Below are positions 11,969-22,660 of a DNA stretch of 64,000 nt, piece after piece. The translations under genes and the position numbers were made by a program. The notes beneath the pieces are model-generated. The model was not told the origin of the DNA. It was given only the letters and a program-made list of their open reading frames with translations, and did no database searches. This DNA is from Ignelater luminosus (lineage: Eukaryota > Arthropoda > Insecta > Coleoptera > Elateridae), in contig VTPC01091012.1 in NCBI GenBank assembly GCA_011009095.1, positions 1 to 64,000 on the forward strand, written 5' to 3'. Within the stretch, counting starts at the first letter, position 1, and every line of letters begins with the position of its first letter.

Positions 11969-14027
11969 TATAGTCTACTGTTATTAGCGAAATTACCAAA
12001 TGTTTTGTGTTATCGCATAGTATGCATAATCATACCGATCGAGCACAAATCTTGAGTGTTATGGATAATTCCGGATCTTTCTCACTTATGAAATTAAGAC
12101 ATTCTGGAATTTAAAATTTTTTTTTCTCAGCTGCGCAAGTTAACTTATAATATTAGTCTTTGCTTACATTTCTTGGTTTATTTCTAGTTAATTATATTAC
12201 TTGAATTTTTTTCCCGTTAGTTATTACGTATTTGTTGGGAATACCAAATTCAAGAATAAACAGGTAGCAAGGTCAAGAAAAATGAGATAAAGTCATGAGA
12301 AGAAAGGCATCACAACAGTAATCACTAATCAGTGTTTGGCTTCGACGAAGAAAGTGATAGAACACTCACAGAAAAAGAAGTTAATGAGATCTTAGTATTC
12401 CCTAGAAAACCAGATACACTAAAAAACGAAAATAACGATATAAAAAACCAAATTAACACGAATCAACACAAATTATAGCAGATGCATCTAGAACTATCCG
12501 AGACCATATAAAAAAATATTGACGCCAAAATAAAACGACAATCTAAAACATCGATAACACCATTGTGAGAGTCACTCGAATAATCGAGTTTAAGAGTTTA
12601 TTGAACTGATTTTTTAACTCTTTTAAGAAAAAAGAGTCACCTTGCTTACCATTACTATGAAGCTGCCTCTATTTGTTCTAATTTTTCGCGAAATTCCATC
12701 ACGTTGACGCAAAATCAAGGGTTTCACCGGTATCACAGCTGGCAATGTGCAGTAGGCAATACTGTCAATTTGGCAATGTTTCCACATTGGGAATATTCCC
12801 AAAGAGTTGGCTTTCTTATATTATATATTATATCAGAAATGGGAATATTGCTCAAAACTGGGGAATATTCCTAACAATATGAACTATGATCGTATAATGG
12901 ATTATCCACGAAATGTTGATAATGGCTGCAGGTTGTTGCATGTGATCACCTTTTCTTTACGACTTAATTTGTTGTTTGTGCTCTGCATTTACAGTAAGCA
13001 TATTATATCTTCCAGATTAGTGCCCATTTTGTTATTGTTTTTATAAAACCATGAAACCGGAAACTTTGGTTTGGATATACCAACTGATTTCTTTAACCTG
13101 GAATTTTGAAATATCTGGAGAAAAAGCATCCTACGAAAAAAATGTTAGAAATAAAAAGTTAATATTTTCGCGGGGAAAATTCATGAGTGCTAAGATTAGC
13201 ACCCTCTCTACCTCCTTGTGGATGGGGCGGGGGTAACTTTGAAATCTTAAATAGGGATTCTCATTTCTTATTGCAGATTTGGGTAGTACGTCAAAAAATA
13301 TGAAACTTTTATTTGAAACATTTTTATCGATTCATTATAGATGGCGTTGTAATCGATGAAATTTAATTTTTCCGATTTCTTCAATTTAGAACTAATACAA
13401 CTGTTTCTTCAAGTTGTTTCCTTTTGCTTTTGTTAAGTTAATTTTGTGTTTCTACAACTACGAAGGGAAATGAACAAATGTTAAATTTAAACATAAAAAT
13501 AACTTGAAAGAATTCAATTCAAAAATTATTTTTGACATAAAGAAGTGGCATTTTTTTGTTAGAAATAAAAATTTGTTTTTATTTTTATTTAAATAAATTA
13601 TTGTATTTAGTTTTCGTTAAAAAATGAAAAAAATAAAAAACAAAACAATACATAAAAAATACCACGAGAGAAACAAAAAACAAATCAAAGATACCTTTGG
13701 AATTTTAAATGATTGTCTTAGAGTAATCCTTAAATTATGAATTCAAACATTAAAAAGGCATTAAACTTTCAAATGTCATATTCATTTTGGCTATTGAATA
13801 TTTCCATTCATCATTTTCATTCTTGATACCATTACGAAAATAAGATTCTAATATGAAAATTTTATGTTCCTTTGTTAGCATTTTTAAATTCACAAAGTTT
13901 TGTAAATTATTTTCAACTAGAGAATAGGCAATACTGTTGGAAATATTGCCGGAAATATTTACAAGAATGTTGCCCAAAATAAGAATTTTAAAAAACTCAT
14001 CCTTCTATGTTTATCGTTGTCTTTTGC
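11969..14027. other. Non-coding stretch with GGAATATT-type palindromes
   Basis: No gene is supported. The perfect 16-bp palindrome TTGGGAATATTCCCAA lies at 12787-12802, with GGGAATATT variants at about 12840 and 12865. The 12-mer AGGCAATACTGT occurs in direct orientation at 12754 and 13926, flanking about 1.2 kb, so the segment may derive from one decayed repeat. Confidence 0.45.
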
Positions 14028-14409
14028 ATACAATTAGATGTAAACAATTGAAGTGAAGCTTCTTTAGTCCGAAATAAAGGAATCTATCGAATATACTCTA
14101 GTACCAAAATGCTTCAGAGTGTTGAAGAATTTTTTTATTTTGTTCGAAATGACGGGTGTCATGCTTGTATTGCGTCCGAAGGTAGGCATTTTGAACATTT
14201 GTTATGCTTGTTAATATCACCGTTTGGTTTCTTCTTAATTTTGTTTTTATTTTAGTGTATTTTGCACGAAATAGAAGAATTCTTCAAAACCCTGTATCTT
14301 TTTAAGAAGGCGCATTTTGGTACTAGGGCATATTCGGTTAATTCGTTTATTTCGGACCAAAAAAAGTTTTACTTCGATTTTGTACACTTAATTATGACTC
14401 ACCCTGTAT
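14028..14409 (+). mobile_element. Tc1/mariner-related DNA transposon relic with inverted ends
   Basis: Arms at about 14028-14125 and 14301-14409 are inverted copies of each other. Both include TAGTCCGAAATAAA versus TGGTCCGAAATAAA and the exact CTAGTACCAAAATGC. The right end finishes ACTCACCCTGTATA, a common end sequence of insect Tc1-like elements. The matching left terminus is missing, so that end looks deleted. Between the arms is the C-terminal tip of a transposase (14145-14210). The element is an internally deleted derivative, about 380 bp long. Confidence 0.65.
14145..14210 (+). pseudogene. Transposase C-terminal fragment (IS630/Tc1/mariner superfamily)
   Basis: The plus frame reads CHACIASEGRHFEHLL, matching the C-terminal signature of insect IS630-related transposases (CIxAxGGHFEHLL). 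Only this tip survives; the DDE domain is absent. It lies inside the inverted-repeat element described around it. Confidence 0.6.
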
Positions 14410-14853
14410 ACTTCTACATAAATTTGATGCTAAATATGAATCTAATTCAAAAGTTCGAAATTAAAAAGATCGAAAATGAAATAGTCGAAATCATTTGATC
14501 GAGAATAAATTGTAACATTAACCTTCACTACCACACTAATGACTCTATGGACACGATCTTTACACTGAAATGTCGTATATTCAGCGCGTTTTCAAGACCC
14601 CTTTTGTTTACAATTATTCTTTCTCTCTGCAGTGTAAAAATCCATGAAACGATAATTCTTTTGCTTTCTTGTTCGATTTACAATTTCCAAATTATTCATT
14701 CTGGAATAATTTGCGCAAACACGTCTACCCAAAAAAGCAGTCAAAAAGGTACATATAAATTCACCAAAAGAACGTAAACAGATTTTCTTTATTTTTAACA
14801 AATCTGAGTAATAATCTTGCTTCCTGCTATCTTCTTTCTCCCAAGTAACAACT
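14410..14853. other. Non-coding stretch
   Basis: AT-rich sequence with overlapping short open frames on both strands and no recognisable domain. Nothing is supported. Confidence 0.45.
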
Positions 14854-14990
14854 TTGCTTTATAAGGTTCAGCTACAAAACTAATGTGTTTGATAAATGGT
14901 ATATAACTGCTTATTAATGTTAAATGTTAAAAAGAAGTTATATTCCACTTATAAAACAAAATAGTTTTGTAGCTGAATCTTATAAAGCAA
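14854..14990. repeat. 137-bp imperfect palindrome (MITE-like or hairpin RNA)
   Basis: The outer arms, 14854-14882 and 14962-14990, are reverse complements over 29 nt with one difference that would be a G:U pair in RNA. They start TTGCTTTATAAG and end CTTATAAAGCAA. Complementarity continues inward with lower identity (TTTGATAAATGG opposite CCACTTATAAAAC, and ATATAACT on both sides), so the whole segment can fold on itself. CAAC lies within one base of both outer ends and could be a target duplication. It has no coding content. Confidence 0.7.
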
Positions 14991-17900
14991 CAACAAAACT
15001 CGATTAAAAACATACGATTTTTTTTCAAAGGCTATTGTTGTTGCAGTAGACTGTTGTTTTTTTCGATTTCTGTATAATTTATTAACAATCTACGTATTCA
15101 ATATGGTTAATAAACAAAAGAATTTGCAATACGTGGCAAATTTACTTGTATTGATATCAAGGCAAGTGCGTACACACAACATTGCAAGTTTTCATTGAAC
15201 ATGTCACACAATTTGCGATAGCTACAAACGTAATAATTACAGAATGTCCATTTTCATTGGAGCTTGTTTTGTTATATCAAAAGCTTCTAGATTTAAGAGA
15301 AAATATAACCAATAAACAAGAGCTGACATTTTGTTTTTTGTATGTCAGGATATCACTAAGAAATAATTTCTGTCAAATCTTGAAAAGACCGTAGTCGAGT
15401 TTTAATAAAATTCTCAATAGAGATTTATGTGTGGATCACTATTTCATCGATGCCATAGTTGTAGCCGCTACTGCTTTTGATTAAATTCAAAATTTTGATT
15501 GGCTCAACAGTTTTCATAATTAGTAGTTAATTATGAGAAGATTTAAAATCGCCAACAATAAGTATTACTATTATAAGGGCCTTGCAGATTGACAAGTAGA
15601 AATATTGTATTTTTTACTTAAAAATTTTCTTACTGATATTTTGTTCGATACATTTCAAGTAAGGTTTCAAATAACAAAATTCCCGTAATCTCGTGACAGA
15701 AAATAATATAAGAAACCTACATTTCCGCCCTTAATATTTCTTCAGAGCATATATTTCATCAAAAAAAGGCAACATAAAAAAGATCATCGCATAAACTTTT
15801 TTTAACAACTTTTTGTTGTGTTCGATTTGCAATATACGCATTTTATTATTCTGTGTAATATTCAGCACCGACCGAGTTCACTACTTTTCCATTGACATAA
15901 TACAGAGTCTTGCATTGAATATTGAAAAGCTTAAAAGCAAAACGAAAAAAGCTTCATCACGACCGAAGAGCAGAGTTGCAACATTTTCTTCTTTTTTTCC
16001 AACTTTAACGAAATTAGTATTTTCTAAAATTTCAATTTTATGTTTTCCATGTTGTTATTTTTTTTCAAAAAGCTAATTAAACCCTTCAAAAGGGCACATC
16101 ATAAAGAGGGAAAAGAAGAAAATTAAAACTGAAAAGGGCAAGAAAATTAATTTTGGGCTTCTTTTTAATACGTTGCAATAAAGTAATGCAAAAAATTCAC
16201 ATTAGCCTAAAACCTGCTCCCCCTGTTAATGTCGCTTTGTATGCGGCCAACACTGAATATTCGCAGTGAAAACGAAGTTACATCCATTTTCGAGTTATCT
16301 TCCTGTAAGAATGAAATTAACTCTTAAATAGGTTTTTTCGTGTTAGTTTATTTTCGGATGAGGGTGGATTTTGTTGTGTTTGGTTCTTTCAGATTAGAAT
16401 TTCCATTATGTATCTTTTACTGAGCAAATGAAAAATAAAATAAATTCTTATTATGAAATAAAAATCAACCTTCCGTAATACATATTCCTAAAAGTGAGAC
16501 AGACCGATCCAGGGTAAAGCTACATAAAAAATTCCATACAGACATTTATATATCATCAGATATGCGAGGATGTAAACAATTTCGAAGATGAGAACTTACT
16601 GATAGAGACGTCAACAAGCAAACCAGAAGTCTGTAATGCTTAATCCCAATACAAACATAAACAGAACGTAACGTTAGGAAACTGATTAATATTTGACAGG
16701 TGTCAGTACAAGGTTATAGGATATTAACCGAAAGGGAATGATAATCATTTTCCACATTATTGCATCATAATAATTTCAATTTGTCGAATGTATAAAGGGT
16801 GGGAAAAAGTAAACAAGGAGACAAGCTAACGTTTTTCTTTGTGTAAGGATAACTATTTTGTTGTACTATTTAGCATTTTAGCGTAAAGACAGAGCAAACT
16901 CCGGGTTGTGCTTTATCAAAAGTTTAATATTTAAATACTCTCACAGTATTACAGTGATACGAATGCAAATTTTATCGCCAACTGAAGCGTCTACAACAAA
17001 CATTAGAAGATTTCAAAATGTCGAGTGTACGTTTAATAATTTAGCAGAGTTTAGCAAAAAAAAAAAGAAAAACTAGTTTTTCAAGAATTGATACTATTAT
17101 TAATATTTTTTACAGTTAATGGAGTGAAATTTAAATAAATAAAGATGTGCATTGAATTAACTACCATACAGAAAATATTCCTGTCTACTTCAAAAATTCC
17201 ATTACGAAAGGTCGCTCTTGCAAATCTAGCAACAGTAATTAATTAGTTTTATGAATGTGGCGTTTTTCTGAAATGTGCATAAAAGTAAAATTAAAAGCGA
17301 TGTTAGCCGACACTTTTAAATATTATAAAAAAATAAAGATATAATAATTGATTTCGTAAACTCATGTTTTAATTAGAAGAAAAGCAAAAGCAATTTTATT
17401 TACGGTTTGTTGCGATTTCAGCAATGAAAATAAGTGTATTGTACCGGTTAATATCGCATGTTAATTTTCTCTTGCATCTAAAGGCAATCCTAATGGTACA
17501 TGGCAGTGGTTAAAACGCCCAAAGGAATAAAAAAGACTAAATGCAAATTCTTTTCGCTAGATGTAATGCATTCGGATTGTAATGAAATAATATTTTTACC
17601 AGCCACGGTTTCATCGCATAACAAATTAAGTAAAAATGGAATGAGAATAATTCTGGGAGACGTATTAATTGTAATGTGCTAATGCTAGCTTTTTCCAAAA
17701 TGGAGTTAATTTTCTCTTAGACGTATTGGATATGAAAACACTTACTGTAATTATTTCCGTGGTCTTTATGACTGATGGGTTTCTAATCCAATAAGAGAAG
17801 AAAAATAAGATTTCTCCAGGAAAATAAAAGAAACTGTTAAGTATTCGTAAGGCTTTTGGATTCAGAAATGTTTGGAATCTTTGGCATAATTTTTGTATTT

Positions 17901-20074
17901 CATGATTGTTTGAAATGAATCATAAAAATTCAATTCGAGATCTTTCTTAGTATCAGAGTGTGCATAGCAAATGCACAAAATAAGTAATCAGTTGATTCAA
18001 GTTCAATATCGATCACTCCCATTTTCAAGTGATTTTCAATCAGGCACGCGACAACTGCAAACTGAGTCCTAAACAATATCGAATTTTAGCGTTTGGAAAC
18101 TTTTTCCATTGTTTGGGTCAAGTAAACTTCTGGTATTAGGATATACTACATAAATGATCAAAAGTCAATGAGTCAAGTCAACTTCTTGAAAATGTTATCA
18201 AAACAAAAAAAAAGCCTTGATCAAATAAATTTCCAAGTCTGTATGAAGTAATCACGTGCACATAAAGGTTTTGTATAGAATCTAGATAAGGCCAAGGCAT
18301 AAAATATTGTTTAGCCAAGAAACAATTAACGATTCCTTGAAAGGAAAGAGGAAAATCATTGATATTTTTGCAAGAATCTTTTTCTAACTATGAATTAGGT
18401 ATCCATTTTGATCTTCTTGATATTCATCATATTTTTTTCTACTTTAGATACTTTGAATAAAACTGCAGTAAAAGCCTCGAGTCTTAATTTGCGATCAATA
18501 ATTTCAACAGAAACTACATATTTGTCACCTAGGTATAGTCTTACGAAGGGTTACGTTAAGACTGGCAAGTCTAGATTTTTGCACCTCTTCCTGCCCATCG
18601 AGTTGTTCAAACTGCTGATATTTTTCGAAATGTCCAGCGCATGGATTTTACTCTTATAAACCACTTGAGTCTTGTTGAATAGGATAAGTTATTCGAAGCG
18701 ATGCAGTTTCTTGTATCAATAGTTATCTAATTTCACTTTAAAGTCTTTCAGAGAGGAAGATTTTTAATATTGTTAACGTCAGGTTCGGGGGCACAATAAT
18801 CTGAAGTTGCCTCACATGTTAAATCCCGAGACAGACCCCGATCGGGGAAATATTCATAGATCGATAGGAGTCCTCTGAGAACTCCCAATATTCACCTTTA
18901 TATACTTTAATAACAATTTAAAAAACAAGTAATGCAAAATCTCAATAAATAATAAAATCGTGTAAAGAAAGTGTTCGAATTCTCAATCTGTACATTAATC
19001 GATATTTCGATATAAAACAAGCAGTCATCGGGAAACTTATCGCGATTGCAACTTTAAATGCTTCGACATATATACACGCACTGCTATGTAATATTCAGAA
19101 AAGACGTCCGGATCCGGAGGCTGATAATGCAACACGTGGAGGAAACGTTAAACGCAAAGATAAGATGATGTGTCACATACAATATATAGAAGTGAAAACA
19201 AAAAAGGAGCGAGAATATGGAACCTTAAAGCACTTCCACTGCTGAAGAACATTCTCTTGTACCACTACATAATAGTGAGGTTAAGTTTGAAATGGCTTAC
19301 GTTTGAATTGGGTATTCAATACTTTTAATAGTTACAAGTATTAACCTGATAACATTACCCTTTGTTGTAATTCAACCTTCGTTCAACTCGAACTAACGGC
19401 AAATATTTTATTTCCTTCCAATTACCCTTGATAAATGTTTCTTAACGGTTGCCACAAACGGAATAATTTAAATATTCGTAGCACTACGAAACGTGATTCA
19501 TCCATCCCTCCTATAACCTCAATCAGAGCTGTTCTCTTAGTTTCTTCGACAGATTTCTCCGGATTGCTTTCTGTACTTAGCAGAATTAGATTCCAATCTA
19601 ATTCCTATTATCAAGATGACCTTTTTACTGTCTATATATCTATCTGCCAAGTCCAGCAAAGTAAAGTTATTATTACCATAATTATTATTCTCCAAAGTTG
19701 TGCGTAGAAATTAGATCTTTGGGATAATTAAAACTAAAGTAATACAAAAAGAAATTTGTGATCTGCATTCACAATGAGATTTCTTAATTGTTTTGAAACT
19801 GTTTTCTTATTGAATTCATTTAAATATGCACAGTAAAAAACCCTTTGAGATTACAAACTGAATATTTAAAAGAAAATTATTTTTTGGAGAATTTAAATGG
19901 AATTTAATGATTACCTGCAAATACGAATATTCTCGAATAAAAAGAAAACAGTTATGAATTACTGCAGGCAGTCGTTATTAATAATATAAGGCATCGAGCA
20001 ACAAAAGAATTTTCATAAATGTACGTACCTTGATTGATTGCAGCAAAATTACATGCTACAGAAAAAATTTCTCT
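14991..20074. other. Non-coding stretch
   Basis: No gene or RNA gene is supported. A moderately GC-richer patch lies at 16200-16330. Around 18780-18900 there is a GC-richer patch with the perfect 12-bp palindrome CCCCGATCGGGG (18836-18847). Both are unexplained and could be regulatory or old repeat sequence. Confidence 0.45.
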
Positions 20075-20168
20075 AATCGGAACAAAACCGTTCGTGGACT
20101 AGAGACAGAAATGTATCGATTGAATTAGATACATTTCTGTTTCTAGTTCACGAACGGCTCGGCCGATT
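20075..20168 (+). ncRNA. Pre-miRNA-like hairpin (candidate) or palindromic repeat end
   Basis: The arms 20088-20117 and 20128-20157 pair over 30 nt with no mismatch other than two G:U wobbles, around a 10-nt loop. Below them, AATCGG (20075-20080) can pair with CCGATT (20163-20168) across a small asymmetric internal loop. The overall geometry of basal stem, internal loop, ~30-bp stem and loop resembles a primary microRNA. The near-perfect stem and the repeat-like sequence just downstream (C/G-homopolymer-rich, near 20.25-20.35 kb) equally suit a transposon-derived palindrome. Strand is assigned arbitrarily. Confidence 0.4.
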
Positions 20169-22420
20169 TAAAATTTTTTTGATGTAAAAGATTGAGGATT
20201 TTATACCCTTTAAAATGATATATCACACATGGGGTAGTGCCATTTAAGATTTTGGGGTGGGGGTGATTGGGGGAAGAGTGGAAGTTTTCCAACTGATTAG
20301 AATAGGTTATAGAATATCCCCCTCCAAAACAAAATCGACATGTTTCAGATATTTTTGATAATTTTTACTAATTAAAGAGTTATTCAGGTGGGAAGTTTTC
20401 AAATGAAAGCCCTGCATAATAATAGTACATAAAAACTAGGAGAAGCAAAATAAGCCTTATGACAAAAGAACTCTTGTAGATTATGCAGGCATAATGTTTT
20501 GAGGCTATTGATATGGTCATCCTTTTTGTAGATTCTTCTCATATGAAAAATCTCAGGACCAAATCAACCAAACATGTAATTGGGGGGGAAAAGTTATGTA
20601 TTGGTTTCATACTAGTTTATTCTAAAATAGGTCTAGCACCAACACTAGGAGCATTGTTGATTTTTGATCTTGGAAATTATGGTTCACAGAATATCCTTTC
20701 GGTACTAAATTATAAAAACAGCACAACCCAAAATATCCGTATCAAGGGATTTATTCATCTTTAACATTGCAATAGCACCCAAAAATTTGGAAATGTGACT
20801 AGTACTGGTTTCTATCAATTATATCTATTTTTGATAAATTTCTAGAACATTTGCTTTAAACGCTTGTGGTAGCACTTTGCAAAAGTGCAATACAGAGGAC
20901 GGTTCTGATTATAACTGTCAATCATTACTATCGTGTATGCCAAGTTTAAGCACAAGCAATGCTCGGTTGACTGTCTACTTAGCTTGTTCTATCAACCGAA
21001 AAATTTGCAACATGAGTTTAAACAAAGGAGAAATCTAGCAAAAAATTTCTAGTTGTAATCTTGAAGCGTTTCAAAGTGAGGTGTGACAAATAATCAACAA
21101 AGAGACGACAATAATATTTAAAAACATTAACTGATACTGTTCGATTCATGTCGAAGGAAGATTTGGACTGTTTTCACCATCGATCAAAAATACAGGTAAA
21201 TTCGGATTTGTATCTTAAAGAGTTGCAAAGTCTAACTATTGCGAATCATTGTGGGTTTCTGAATACGATAAGAAAATGACAAACTTCCGAACAAAAAAGC
21301 ACACATGTTTAACTCAAAACTCAGCACAGAGCACAAACATAAAGATTTCTAAAACCAGACCAATCGGTTGATGTCTAAATTTATTTGGATACCTTCAGAT
21401 GGTTAAGAAAAAGTATATAGTGATGTAGATTTGGTCTACAGAACAATATCCATCGGGATAACGCACCTTAGCTTTTCTAGAGCAAAACCACCTCTATTGG
21501 TCTTTACTAATTCACGTTAAAATTTTCTTTGTGCATAAAGGTGGAGAAATAGACGGTTGTGCGAAGTTTCACTAAAGTCCAACAGAAATTGCTTTGAAGG
21601 AAACAGTGCGTGGAGTTTTGACTAAATTATTTTGAACTGTCAAACGCAATTTCTCCTGCAGCTATGGTTTCGAGACTCTGAGTTCTCATTAACCCTCAGC
21701 TTTTCTAGTTGGAACTACTGCATTGTAGACTTTTGGCTTATCTTTTGGATTCTTTCATTTTCTTCCTCTTGGTCTGCACAAATATAATGATATTAAGTCG
21801 GACAATAATCTTGCTCTTCTCAGCAAGGACTTGGACACATTAGCAGAATAATTAAAAAATACCAATGAAATTTGAAATTAATGAATGCTATTAATACTCA
21901 ATAAAGCTACCCTTATGTAATCAGCGCGATATAATTAATCACAGCTGCTGACATCACTCAAAGATAGCATACCAAATCAACCAGTTTTCAGTAAGTTGTA
22001 AGTGTACAATATTTAGTAAAGATGATCTTTAATTGAGAAAAAATTAAAGTTAAGGATTTCATTGATTCATTATAGCCAAAATTATTTCAAATTCGTACAG
22101 ATTATATTTCAGCAAACTAATTTATTCAATTTGTAGTTTGTACATCTCTCCAGTACAATGCAATAATGAAGCAGATTCTGATTCTTCAACTGAAAGACTT
22201 ATTTATCATTCTATTTTTATACTTTGATAATTAAGCTTCTTAATTTATTGGGCAATTAATAACCAATTTATAACAACTAAACTTGAGTATAATCATACAA
22301 ACGCTATCAATCTCTTATAAGAGTTAAAAACCACGTACGCCACAATTTTTATCTTAAATACCTACTTCCACAACTCGTACAAGAGAAGAAGAATGATTCC
22401 TTTGAGCGACTTTTGTCGTC
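20169..22420. other. Non-coding stretch, first ~300 bp repeat-like
   Basis: The first ~300 bases contain G-rich runs (GGGGTGGGGGTG) and CCCCCTCC, and read like part of an interspersed repeat continuing from the hairpin. Beyond that no gene is supported on either strand. Confidence 0.4.
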
Positions 22421-22577
22421 TGCTTGGGAAAAAGAAAGAAAAGAAAAATAAAAGGGGGCAATTTGGCGGAGTTATGTGTCATTACCACGATCATTATTAA
22501 ATGGCAGTGTTTTAAAGACCAAAGGCCGTTGATACAAACACCGGAGACCTACAAAGCGTTTCATCTCGCACAGAGCG

Positions 22578-22612
22578 TCAGTCTAATACCAACGCCGGTA
22601 GCGTCCGGACGG
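22578..22612 (+). promoter_or_regulatory. Inr + DPE core promoter (TATA-less, candidate)
   Basis: TCAGTC at 22578-22583 is an exact arthropod initiator with +1 at A22580. GGACGG at 22607-22612 fits the downstream promoter element consensus RGWYV at exactly +28 to +32. The pair sits in a CpG-rich island (about 22490-22660, including CGCGCGCGCGG) inside otherwise AT-rich DNA, with no TATA box at -30. It points rightward toward the 5-HT2-type receptor exon 8.8 kb downstream, for which it may be the 5' UTR promoter. No clear splice donor for such an exon was identified, so the link is inference. Confidence 0.55.
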
Positions 22613-22660
22613 TTAGATAAAACGCGCGCGCGGATACCCGTCAGAAAAGTTTTGTCCGCG

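Noticed and set aside
11631..11987. 118-codon plus-strand open frame
   Set aside because: Lies within the dispersed repeat; copy B does not keep the frame, so it is not a gene.
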